A stretch of 14,789 nt of DNA from Ruminococcus difficilis (lineage in GTDB: Bacteria; Bacillota_A; Clostridia; Oscillospirales; Acutalibacteraceae). Shown here one piece after another: positions 1 through 5,781 of the stretch; within the stretch, counting starts at the first letter, position 1; the number at the start of each line of letters is the position of its first letter. Position numbers and translations under genes: made by a program. Where the stretch lies: positions 1-14,789 of the forward strand of contig NZ_JAEQMG010000174.1 of NCBI RefSeq assembly GCF_016680995.1, read 5' to 3'. The notes under the pieces were generated by a model. That model was not told the DNA's origin, did not search any database, and saw nothing but the letters and a program-made list of their open reading frames with translations.

Positions 1-695
1 ATTTGTAGCTTGTCAGCACCAATTTCAGCTTGGGCTTTCTTCAAGTAGTTATACACCGATTTAGAATCATATACCCAAAATTGCTTTGAAAACCTTTTGC
101 AGTTATCCAGTGCGTTATCCCTTACAATCTCATATGTAGATTTTGCTGTGCGCTCGAATTCCAAAGCATAATACTTGCCGTTTTTGCAAAAGTAACCATC
201 TGGGTGGTGGATATCAAAATCCAATGATTTCAATATGGGTTGTCCGTTCTTTTTCTTGCCGACTTCTTTCAACTCTCTTACGGCGTTGAAATCTCTCTCG
301 GTTATGATATTGCCGAAATGAACAAATCGTTTTCTGCTACCATCTTTGAGCTTACGGAGCAAACAGAAATAGACATACATATCAGCGCAACCAAGAGAAT
401 GTTCATATCTCCCCAATGTAGGCGGTCTTACATTCCGTGGCGGTAATCCTGCTTTCGAAATTCCAGACTTCGTAATCCAGTTCGCCGCAGGACAGTTAGC
501 TTTCAGCACTTTACGACCTACTAATCCGGCGGTCGCAAGGTCATGTAACCTCTTAGCTACATATCGTTTATTCTCACCTATAATTAATGATAGGTGGTAG
601 TCACACAAAAAATCCGCTTTATACAATGAACTCAATAACTCTTTATCAGTTTCTGACAAAACAATTCCTTTTTTATGATTGACAAAATTTGCCAT
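1..695 (-). CDS. Replication-relaxation family protein, C-terminally cut by the window edge
   Basis: A frame without stops runs from ATG at 695 to the left edge (231 codons visible), so the gene is partial. It starts MANFVNHKKGIVLSETDKEL and is preceded by a good ribosome site (AAAGGAAG about 7 nt upstream). Residues 1-65 look like a winged helix-turn-helix (ENKRYVAKRLHDLATAGLVGRK). Residues 160-184 contain PDG then ALEFERT, which fits the degenerate PD-(D/E)xK-like core of the replication-relaxation (Replic_Relax) family carried by plasmids and integrative elements of Firmicutes. Family members are thought to act in element replication or mobilisation; the biochemistry is poorly defined. The gene is more AT-rich than the core genes to its right, as expected for mobile DNA. 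Another wHTH protein with a nuclease-like fold is the main alternative. Confidence 0.72.
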   Translation of the reverse strand, partial: MANFVNHKKGIVLSETDKELLSSLYKADFLCDYHLSLIIGENKRYVAKRLHDLATAGLVGRKVLKANCPAANWITKSGISKAGLPPRNVRPPTLGRYEHSLGCADMYVYFCLLRKLKDGSRKRFVHFGNIITERDFNAVRELKEVGKKKNGQPILKSLDFDIHHPDGYFCKNGKYYALEFERTAKSTYEIVRDNALDNCKRFSKQFWVYDSKSVYNYLKKAQAEIGADKLQ

Positions 696-722
696 ACTAG
701 AATCTTCCTTTCCAAAAGAAAT

Positions 723-871
723 AGGGGGTTCCGTCAGTTCCCCGAAAAGGCTTCAATGCAAATGTATAAAACGTAGTTTATACACTTGCAGGTTTCAGTG
801 AAATCGTGAATTGCAGAGTCACGATTTCACTGAAATGAAGCCAAAATTCGGGGTATGTGACGGAACCCCCT
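723..871. repeat. Multi-branched (T-shaped) palindrome in the leader of the replication-relaxation gene
   Basis: An outer perfect 14-bp inverted repeat (AGGGGGTTCCGTCA 723-736 with 858-871) encloses a second interrupted stem (740-746 with 847-853, and 749-755 with 836-842). That stem encloses two separate hairpins. Arm one is 757-761/786-790 plus 763-770/777-784, with a 6-nt loop. Arm two is a perfect 17-bp stem, 793-809/819-835, with a 9-nt loop. The whole can fold as a three-way junction in DNA single strands or in RNA. It could be a replication or transfer origin, a MITE-like insertion, or a regulatory leader. The sequence alone does not decide between these. Confidence 0.85.
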
Positions 872-892
872 GACTTTTAATTTTCTATCTAT

Positions 893-921
893 ATTATAGC
901 ACATTGTTAAATTTTTGTCAA
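893..921 (-). promoter_or_regulatory. Consensus sigma-A promoter with extended -10 for the replication-relaxation gene
   Basis: Read on the minus strand, TTGACA (916-921) and TATAAT (893-898) are separated by exactly 17 nt. TGC directly before the -10 box gives the extended TGn element. Transcription would start near 886, pass through the branched palindrome at 871-723 and reach the start codon at 695. The leader would be about 190 nt long. Confidence 0.8.
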
Positions 922-1001
922 TCTTTATTATCCAAAAAAAGTCAGTGTTTATGCAGATTTAGGATGCCTTTCTCTATACTTGAAAAGCGACGAACCAAAA
1001 C

Positions 1002-1038
1002 AAAAAAGACAGAGTAAAGCAATCTGCTTTCTCTGTCT
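1002..1038 (-). terminator. Minus-strand intrinsic terminator
   Basis: AGACAGAG (1007-1014) pairs with CTCTGTCT (1031-1038), and AAAGCA (1016-1021) pairs with TGCTTT (1025-1030), with one bulged base. On the minus strand the stem is followed by TTTTTT (1007-1002). No gene on the minus strand ends just before it in this window. It may insulate the element from the chromosome, or terminate a gene that reads across the junction when the element is circular. Confidence 0.7.
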
Positions 1039-1072
1039 AAATAGTGTATTAGGCTCTTATTCTGCTTTTCTG

Positions 1073-1136
1073 TTTACACCATTTTTACACCAATTCACTA
1101 TTGAGATACGTGGCGTTACGTGGTGTTATGTGGTTT
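1073..1136. repeat. Direct repeats resembling integrase arm sites; probable end of the left mobile element
   Basis: TTTACACCA occurs at 1073-1081 and again at 1084-1092 (11-bp period). Three imperfect 10-bp tandem units follow: TACGTGGCGT (1107-1116), TACGTGGTGT (1117-1126) and TATGTGGTTT (1127-1136). Short tandem sites of this sort are typical of the arm-type binding sites of tyrosine recombinases at attachment sites. The surrounding gene-free stretch (872-1419) otherwise holds the promoter at 893-921, the terminator at 1002-1038 and the promoter at 1374-1402. Its short open frames have no ribosome site and no recognisable protein. The att assignment is inference. Confidence 0.4.
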
Positions 1137-1373
1137 TGACTATCCCAACAAACCCAGTATTATTCAAGAAAAGTTGACTTTTGTAGTGAAATATAGAGAA
1201 ATGTGGAATTACTCCTTATATTTCAATTCCGAGCTTCATATATCTTCAATCTCCTTTTGTATAATTGTCATTGCAAGGGGTAGGCGAATTACCGATCCTG
1301 AGAATGACACACAATTACCCATTATTAAATGTATTCTAACATTATATAAAGTAAAAGTCAATTCAATCAATGG

Positions 1374-1402
1374 TTGACAAAATCACCGATTCCCCATAAA
1401 AT
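1374..1402 (+). promoter_or_regulatory. Sigma-A promoter of the HAD hydrolase gene
   Basis: TTGACA (1374-1379) and TAAAAT (1397-1402) are spaced by 17 nt. The expected start of transcription near 1409 lies after the in-frame TTG at 1402 and only about 11 nt before ATG at 1420. This argues for the ATG at 1420 as the translation start. Confidence 0.65.
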
Positions 1403-1419
1403 TGAACTCGGTGAAAGAT

Positions 1420-2070
1420 ATGAATCATTATGACTACATTCTGTTTGATCTGGACGGGACGCTGATCGAGAGCGCCGAGAGTGTGCGGGTGTCGCTTGCG
1501 CACGCGATGGAGGCGTTGGGGCTGCCCTGTCCCGATCTGTCGGATTATACGAAATACGTCGGACCGCCTTTGGAGGATACCTTCCGCGGGATGTGTGCCG
1601 TGCCGGAGGATCAGATCGAGCGAGGAATGATCATCTACCGCGATTACTACGACGAGGTCGGACAAAAAACCAACAAATTGCTTGACGGCGTGATCGAGAT
1701 GCTCGCCGCGTTGCGTGAACGCGGCTTCAAAATCGCGGTGTGTACCTCAAAGAACGAGCCTGTCGCTGAGATGGTGTGCGATAAAATGGGCTTGACGCCG
1801 TATCTCGACGCGATCTGCGGCTCGACATTCGACGGCAGCCGCCGCGCCAAGGCGGATATCATTCCCTACGCGATCGAAACGCTGGGCTGTACGGATAAGA
1901 AAAACGCCCTGATGATCGGCGATACGCATTTTGACGCGCGGGGCGCTCAGCTCGCGGGGGTGGATTTCCTCGGCGTGACCTACGGCTACGGCACGGTCGA
2001 GAGCATGAAAGCCTGCGGCGCGATTGACTTTGCCGACAGTCCCGGGGAGATTTTGCATTTATTTATGTAG
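1420..2070 (+). CDS. HAD-superfamily hydrolase, phosphoglycolate phosphatase-like
   Basis: A 216-residue cytoplasmic phosphatase of the HAD subfamily IA, close to Gph/PpaX-type enzymes that remove phosphate from small molecules such as 2-phosphoglycolate, or split pyrophosphate. All four HAD motifs are visible: motif I FDLDGT with the nucleophile Asp10 and Asp12, motif II CTS at 108-110, motif III Lys near 144, and motif IV GDTHFD with Asp168 and Asp172. Residues 20-90 form the helical cap (C1 type). An in-frame TTG at 1402 was not used because it lies inside the -10 box. It is the first core gene to the right of the element boundary, and a 9-bp palindrome directly follows its stop. The family is certain; the substrate cannot be read from sequence. 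Confidence 0.88.
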   Translation: MNHYDYILFDLDGTLIESAESVRVSLAHAMEALGLPCPDLSDYTKYVGPPLEDTFRGMCAVPEDQIERGMIIYRDYYDEVGQKTNKLLDGVIEMLAALRERGFKIAVCTSKNEPVAEMVCDKMGLTPYLDAICGSTFDGSRRAKADIIPYAIETLGCTDKKNALMIGDTHFDARGAQLAGVDFLGVTYGYGTVESMKACGAIDFADSPGEILHLFM

Positions 2071-2089
2071 GGACGAGCATTGCTCGTCC
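2066..2089 (+). repeat. TGTAGGG-type hairpin repeat, copy 1
   Basis: Begins with the head TGTAGGG (2066-2072), overlapping the stop codon of the HAD gene. A perfect 9-bp inverted repeat follows, GGACGAGCA (2071-2079) with TGCTCGTCC (2081-2089). There is no U-tract, so it is only a weak terminator candidate. The head recurs in the copies at 2125, 5014, 5161 (inverted), 5205, 5293 and 5383 (inverted). Confidence 0.55.
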
Positions 2090-2124
2090 GTATAGCCGAT
2101 GAGTCGAACGACGTTGGGTAGAGT

Positions 2125-2164
2125 TGTAGGGTACGGCGCTTGAACACGCGTGTTCGACATACCG
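2125..2164 (+). repeat. TGTAGGG-type hairpin repeat, copy 2
   Basis: Head TGTAGGG followed by a closing stem GGTA (2130-2133) with TACC (2160-2163). Inside is the palindrome GAACACGCGTGTTC. The 19-bp core TTGAACACGCGTGTTCGAC (2140-2158) recurs exactly at 5221-5239. The first 18 bp (2125-2142) recur exactly, inverted, at 5404-5421. Confidence 0.7.
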
Positions 2165-2215
2165 AATGGTTAACATTTGATGTTCAACAAAAGCGCTGAA
2201 GAGGAAGAGAATATC

Positions 2216-2235
2216 GGGAGGATCCGGATCCTCCC
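2216..2235. repeat. Perfect 20-bp palindrome upstream of the DUF4830 gene
   Basis: GGGAGGATCCGGATCCTCCC is a perfect self-complementary sequence 55 bp before the next start codon. It could be an operator or a hairpin. It has no loop and no U-tract, so a terminator role is unlikely. Confidence 0.5.
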
Positions 2236-2289
2236 CTATCATAGCGTGATAAATCGACCTCGCCCCGCATATACTGTACCGGTGATGGT

Positions 2290-2733
2290 ATGTTTCAATC
2301 GGTCAGGCTCAAAAATATTCGATTAACGATCCTTTCTCTGATCGGCGTTTTGCTCTTTGTCACGATCTGTCTGGTCGCGCTGCGCGGCAGAGCGGCGGAT
2401 ACGATGGAGATCAACGGAGAAACGGTCACACTGCACGCCGGGGATGAAGCGGACGTCGAACGCTTTCTCACCTCCTGCGGCTACTCTTCTCCGGAATTCC
2501 TCTTTCAGCACGAGATCACCGTGCCGAAAAACTGGAATGATATATATACAGAATACAACGAGTTGCAGCGTCAGCAGGGATTCGATCTGGTGCCGTACAA
2601 GGGAAAAGCGGCAACGGAATATGAATATTTTGTCGACGATACGCTGAACGCGTCCGTGTTGGTGAGTGAGAACAGGATCATCGCCGCCCATGTCGCGAAC
2701 TGCGACGGCAGGGAGATGCGGATGATCCGTTGA
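2290..2733 (+). CDS. Membrane-anchored DUF4830 domain protein
   Basis: A 147-residue protein of unknown function. Residues 11-33 form one hydrophobic segment (LTILSLIGVLLFVTICLVAL) after a basic N-terminus. This fits an uncleaved anchor or signal peptide, with the rest outside the membrane. Residues 45-140 match my recall of the DUF4830 pattern: AGDEADVERFLTSCGY, then YTEYNELQRQQGFDLVPYKG, then a Tyr-rich strand and a C-terminal VSENRIIAAHV strand. The start ATG has only a weak site (GGTGATGG). The gene ends 17 nt before the pseudouridine synthase gene, so the two are probably cotranscribed, although no functional link is known. Confidence 0.7.
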   Translation: MFQSVRLKNIRLTILSLIGVLLFVTICLVALRGRAADTMEINGETVTLHAGDEADVERFLTSCGYSSPEFLFQHEITVPKNWNDIYTEYNELQRQQGFDLVPYKGKAATEYEYFVDDTLNASVLVSENRIIAAHVANCDGREMRMIR

Positions 2734-2750
2734 ACCCGAATAGGTGAAGC

Positions 2751-3455
2751 ATGAAAGAACGATTAGACAAGTTTTTGTCCTCTCAGACGGCGCTGAGCCG
2801 TAAAGAGGCGCAGAAGGCAATCAAAGAAAAACGCGCGTTATTGAACGGAGCGGTCATCCGCGCCGCCGATACCAAGGTCGATACCGAAGCCGATACGGTG
2901 TCGCTGGACGGTCAGCCGCTGACCTATCAACAATACGTCTATTATATGATGGACAAGCCCGAAGGGGTCGTCTCGGCGACCAAAGACAGAGATGAGCGCA
3001 CCGTGCTCGATCTTCTGCCGCCCGGGCTGTACCGTGACGGACTCTTCCCCGCGGGCAGACTGGACAAGGATACGACGGGATTGTTGCTGATCACCGACGA
3101 CGGCGACTTTGCCCATCGGATGCTCTCGCCGAAAAAGCACGTGAAAAAACGCTATATCGCGACCCTCGACCGTGAACCGGAGGACAGCATTATCGCGGCA
3201 TTTGAAGCGGGTATCGTCCTCGGCGACGGCACCGTTTGTAAAAGCGGCAGGGCTGAATTGCTCGGCGGATGCCGTGTCGCGGTAACGATCAGCGAGGGCA
3301 AGTATCATCAGGTCAAGCGGATGTTCGCGTCGCTGGGCTATCATGTCGAGGCGCTCAGGCGTGTCAGGATCGGCAATTTGTCCTTGGACGCGGGATCTCA
3401 GCCCGGTGATATACGCGTTTTGACGGCAGAAGAGGCGGCAAAAGTGTTCGGTTGA
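2751..3455 (+). CDS. rsuA: 16S rRNA pseudouridine synthase, RsuA/RluB/E/F family
   Basis: A 234-residue enzyme that isomerises a uridine in ribosomal RNA to pseudouridine. The N-terminal S4 RNA-binding domain (about residues 2-58, RLDKFLSSQTALSRKEAQKA) is followed by the catalytic domain. The family signature GRLDKDTTGLLL (102-113) carries the catalytic Asp105. MMDKPEGVVSA (66-76) and the late motif EGKYHQVKRMFASLGY are also typical. Length and layout match the small RsuA-type enzymes. The ribosome site AGGTGA lies about 5 nt before the ATG. Which uridine is modified (16S 516 equivalent or a 23S site) cannot be settled from sequence alone, so the gene symbol is approximate. Confidence 0.85.
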   Translation: MKERLDKFLSSQTALSRKEAQKAIKEKRALLNGAVIRAADTKVDTEADTVSLDGQPLTYQQYVYYMMDKPEGVVSATKDRDERTVLDLLPPGLYRDGLFPAGRLDKDTTGLLLITDDGDFAHRMLSPKKHVKKRYIATLDREPEDSIIAAFEAGIVLGDGTVCKSGRAELLGGCRVAVTISEGKYHQVKRMFASLGYHVEALRRVRIGNLSLDAGSQPGDIRVLTAEEAAKVFG

Positions 3456-3624
3456 GGCTGAAAATCGCTGATCCTGCAAAAAATGAATCGTTATGTAAAA
3501 GACGGATATGTTTGCGGTTTCAACAAATCACACAAAAAAACAGGGTGTTTGGCTTATACATTGGATTTTTCATTGTCAAATCGCACAATAACGGCAGGGC
3601 TTTTTTTGTCTTATCGGAAATTTA

Positions 3625-3714
3625 ACTAAATATTGACCGGAATATTTAGTAAAAAAACAAGTAGAAGTGCACAGAAAAGTATGATATATTATTGGTGTAC
3701 ACTTATCATAAGTG
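3625..3714 (+). promoter_or_regulatory. Palindromic control region upstream of the ABC ATPase gene
   Basis: The 335-bp gap 3456-3790 holds two clean palindromes. One is ACTAAATATT (3625-3634) with AATATTTAGT (3641-3650), 10 bp with a 6-nt loop. The other is CACTTAT (3700-3706) with ATAAGTG (3708-3714), 7 bp around a central C. A -10-like TATGATATATTAT lies at 3680-3692 without a convincing -35, so an activator may be needed. The second palindrome lies just downstream of this -10, where a repressor could bind. A further inverted repeat CTGCAC/GTGCAG lies in the leader just after 3740. A T7 run at 3601-3607 has no clear stem before it. Confidence 0.4.
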
Positions 3715-3790
3715 CGTAAAGCAATTGATTCAGTAGTTTTTGCTGCACTTCTTTAGGCGTGCAGATTTGGATAAAAATGGAGGTTTTTTA

Positions 3791-4909
3791 ATGGCTAATG
3801 TATCACTGAGACACGTTTACAAAATTTACGACGGCGGCGTTACCGCTGTAACCGATTTCAACCTTGAGATCGCCGACAAGGAATTTATCATTCTGGTAGG
3901 TCCTTCCGGTTGCGGTAAGTCCACTACCCTGCGTATGGTAGCGGGTCTGGAAGATATCTCCAAGGGCGAGCTGTACATCGGCGACAAGCTCTGTAACGAC
4001 GTTGCTCCCAAGGACAGAGATATCGCGATGGTTTTCCAGAACTACGCTCTGTATCCTCATATGACCGTATACGATAACATGGCGTTCGGTCTGAAGCTCC
4101 GCAAAATGCCTAAGGAAGAAATCAAGCGTCGCGTAGGCGAGGCTGCCCGTATCCTCGGTATCGAACAGTACCTCGACAGAAAGCCGAAGGCTCTCTCCGG
4201 CGGTCAGAGACAGCGTGTCGCGCTGGGTCGTGCGATCGTCCGTGATCCTAAGGTATTCCTGCTTGACGAGCCGCTGTCCAACCTGGATGCTAAGCTCCGT
4301 GCTAACATGAGAACCGAGATCAACAAGCTGTATCAGAAGCTCGGTACTACCTTTATCTATGTAACCCATGACCAGACAGAGGCTATGACGATGGGTACCC
4401 GTATCGTTGTTATGAAGGACGGCTTCATTCAGCAGGTCGATACTCCTCAGCATCTGTATGATCTGCCCTGCAACGAGTTCGTAGCAGGCTTCATCGGCTC
4501 CCCGCAGATGAACTTCCTCGACGCTACCCTCGTGAAGGAAGGCGGCAAGTTCGCCCTCAAGTTCGACGAGTATACCGTCACCCTGCCCGACAGCAAGAAC
4601 AAGAACGGCGTTCTCGAGCCCTACGTCGGCAAGGAAGTTCGCTTCGGTATCCGTCCCGAGCATATCCATGACGAGCCTGAGTTCCTCGAGAAGTGCGAAG
4701 GCAAGAACGGCGTTATCAACGCCAACGTTGTCGTAACCGAGCTGATGGGCGCAGAGATCTATCTGTATGTCAACATCGGCGGCACTCAGGTAACCGCTCG
4801 CGTAGAGCCCACCTCCACCGCGAAGCCCGGCGACTATATCGACGTTGCGTTCGACCTCGAGCGTATCCATATCTTCGATAAGGACACCGAGATGACCATC
4901 ACCAACTGA
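3791..4909 (+). CDS. ugpC: Sugar ABC transporter ATPase, MsmK/UgpC/MalK type
   Basis: A 372-residue ATPase that powers carbohydrate importers at the inner face of the membrane. The start ATG at 3791 has an ideal site (GGAGG, 7 nt upstream); upstream in-frame codons lack one. Motifs in order: Walker A GPSGCGKST (37-45), Q-loop Gln83, signature LSGGQ (135-139), Walker B VFLLDE (155-160), D-loop SNLDA, and switch His193. Residues from about 240 to the end form the MalK-type C-terminal regulatory (TOBE/OB) domain, with FGIRPEHI. No permease or sugar-binding protein gene is adjacent. This fits the shared-ATPase model known for MsmK in streptococci, in which one ATPase serves several importers. Codon choice (many GGT, CGT, GCT, GTA) differs from the GCG-rich neighbours and suggests high expression. 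Confidence 0.93.
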   Translation: MANVSLRHVYKIYDGGVTAVTDFNLEIADKEFIILVGPSGCGKSTTLRMVAGLEDISKGELYIGDKLCNDVAPKDRDIAMVFQNYALYPHMTVYDNMAFGLKLRKMPKEEIKRRVGEAARILGIEQYLDRKPKALSGGQRQRVALGRAIVRDPKVFLLDEPLSNLDAKLRANMRTEINKLYQKLGTTFIYVTHDQTEAMTMGTRIVVMKDGFIQQVDTPQHLYDLPCNEFVAGFIGSPQMNFLDATLVKEGGKFALKFDEYTVTLPDSKNKNGVLEPYVGKEVRFGIRPEHIHDEPEFLEKCEGKNGVINANVVVTELMGAEIYLYVNIGGTQVTARVEPTSTAKPGDYIDVAFDLERIHIFDKDTEMTITN

Positions 4910-4917
4910 TGATGTCA

Positions 4918-4962
4918 GGCTCCCTTTTCCAACGGAGTTGGCGCGTAGCGCCTGAGGGTTGA
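4918..4962 (+). repeat. Two-hairpin intergenic repeat, copy 1
   Basis: Begins GGCTCCCTTTT and has a first imperfect hairpin CTCC/GGAG. A second hairpin GGCGC/GCGCC follows, then a tail TGAGGGTTG. The layout (first hairpin, variable second hairpin, TGAGG...TTG tail) matches the copies at 11550 and 11696. Confidence 0.45.
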
Positions 4963-4982
4963 ACAACCTATTATGTACATTT

Positions 4983-5009
4983 GCCCGTCGCGAAAGCGGC
5001 GGGCTTTTT
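4983..5009 (+). terminator. Intrinsic terminator of the ABC ATPase gene
   Basis: GCCCGTCGC (4983-4991) pairs with GCGGCGGGC (4996-5004), including one G-T pair, closed by a GAAA tetraloop. TTTTT (5005-5009) follows. It lies 73 bp after the stop codon. Confidence 0.88.
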
Positions 5010-5013
5010 GTAT

Positions 5014-5041
5014 TGTAGGGCGGGGGCTTGCTCCCGCCGCT
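5014..5041 (+). repeat. TGTAGGG-type hairpin repeat, copy 3
   Basis: Head TTGTAGGG, then GGCGGG (5019-5024) pairing with CCCGCC (5033-5038) around GGCTTGCT. TATTTTTTG follows, so it may act as a second, back-up terminator. It is nearly identical, inverted, to 5161-5185. Confidence 0.6.
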
Positions 5042-5049
5042 ATTTTTTG

Positions 5050-5086
5050 TCATTGCGAGGCTCCTTTAGGAGCCGTGGCAATCTCA
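5050..5086. repeat. ATTGCGAG...GGCAATCTC hairpin repeat
   Basis: An outer stem ATTGC (5052-5056)/GCAAT (5078-5082) encloses an inner perfect stem GGCTCC (5059-5064)/GGAGCC (5069-5074). I recall ends of this shape as a common dispersed intergenic repeat in bacterial genomes. There is only one copy here. Confidence 0.5.
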
Positions 5087-5160
5087 ACCTTCCGCAAAAT
5101 GTCATTTACCGCAAATCAACCAAACCGTACAAGTGAAAGATAATAGCAGCAGAAGCGTCT

Positions 5161-5185
5161 CGGCGGGAGCAAGCCCCTCCCCTAC
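5161..5185 (-). repeat. TGTAGGG-type hairpin repeat, inverted copy 4
   Basis: The reverse strand reads GTAGGGGAGGGGCTTGCTCC followed by CGCCG. It differs from copy 3 at only two positions within 24 bp. Copies 3 and 4 therefore form a 148-bp-spaced inverted pair. Confidence 0.6.
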
Positions 5186-5204
5186 GGTAAACGTTTCAGA
5201 GAAT

Positions 5205-5246
5205 TTGTAGGGGTCGACATTTGAACACGCGTGTTCGACGCCCCGC
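5205..5246 (+). repeat. TGTAGGG-type hairpin repeat, copy 5
   Basis: Head TTGTAGGGG, closing stem GGGG (5210-5213)/CCCC (5241-5244), and the same 19-bp core as copy 2 (5221-5239). The closing stem differs from copy 2 (GGTA/TACC) on both sides, so pairing is kept while the sequence changes. Confidence 0.7.
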
Positions 5247-5292
5247 AGCAGGGCGTTGGTCAAGATGCATTTTTGTTGAGGAGCTGTACGTT

Positions 5293-5323
5293 TTGTAGGG
5301 TACGGCATTTATGACGTACCGCA
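5293..5323 (+). repeat. TGTAGGG-type hairpin repeat, copy 6
   Basis: Head TTGTAGGG followed by the stem GGTACG (5299-5304)/CGTACC (5315-5320) around an unrelated 10-nt loop. Confidence 0.6.
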
Positions 5324-5382
5324 TGGCAGAGGCGTTGTGTTTCTATCTATGGGCTTTCGATATAGGAAACGCCCGTCATTCT

Positions 5383-5421
5383 CGGTTCGTCGGACAAGCG
5401 TGACAAGCGCCGTACCCTACA
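5383..5421 (-). repeat. TGTAGGG-type hairpin repeat, inverted copy 7
   Basis: Reverse-strand TGTAGGGTACGGCGCTTG (5421-5404) is identical over 18 bp to 2125-2142 but continues into a different interior, with GACAAGCG repeated. It lies head to head with copy 6. Confidence 0.65.
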
Positions 5422-5423
5422 GT

Positions 5424-5466
5424 TCCTCACTCCTAACTCCTCACTCCTAACTCCTCACTCCTCAAC
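5424..5466. repeat. Heptamer tandem repeat
   Basis: Six units of TCCTCAC or TCCTAAC alternate, giving two perfect 14-bp copies (5424-5437, 5438-5451) and a third slightly changed copy. It abuts inverted copy 7. From 5467 to 5752 the sequence is AT-rich with no gene, repeat or fold that I can support. Confidence 0.85.
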
Positions 5467-5752
5467 ATCTTGTGGTCTGAAAATCGGTGCGGCACAATTC
5501 TCTTTATTGTTCACAAAAAGTTTAAAAAATTGTAATTTCAGCGCTTTATTTCCGCGATATTATCTGTTATATTGCATATAAAGAAAAATCTATGCTGCTT
5601 TTCCGAACGAAAATGCGATATTGAAGCCGTTTTTTGACTTTTTGAAAGAAAAGAGCCCGTTTTTAAATAATTACCGGTTTGAAATAATGATGAAGTTTTT
5701 ATCATTTTTTTCTTTTTTCTCATAAAAAAGTCGATTCAATTTAAAAAAAAGG

Positions 5753-5781
5753 TTGCTTTTTCTGATTCTTTTGTGTAAAAT
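5753..5781 (+). promoter_or_regulatory. Probable promoter of the CdaR/PucR-type regulator operon
   Basis: TTGCTT (5753-5758) and TAAAAT (5776-5781) are 17 nt apart in an AT-rich stretch, about 80 bp before the start codon. The -35 is imperfect. Confidence 0.45.

Noticed and set aside
980..1377. Two overlapping plus-strand open frames (65 and 85 codons) in the left border
   Set aside because: Neither has a ribosome site or protein-like composition. They cross a terminator stem and the direct repeats.
1402..1419. TTG start for the HAD gene, adding six residues
   Set aside because: TTG begins at the last base of the -10 box, upstream of the expected transcript start, and has no ribosome site.
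3541..3607. Terminator after the pseudouridine synthase gene at the T7 run (3601-3607)
   Set aside because: I could not find a convincing stem before the T-run.
3803..5053. Long minus-strand open frame (416 codons) opposite the ABC ATPase gene
   Set aside because: It is the antisense shadow of a gene with complete ABC motifs. Its protein is low in recognisable motifs and it has no ribosome site.
5102..5308. Minus-strand 68-codon open frame in the repeat-rich gap
   Set aside because: It runs across three hairpin repeats and has no ribosome site; its codons are explained by the repeats.
5424..5466. Possible CRISPR array
   Set aside because: The units are 7 or 14 bp with no spacers; this is a simple tandem repeat.
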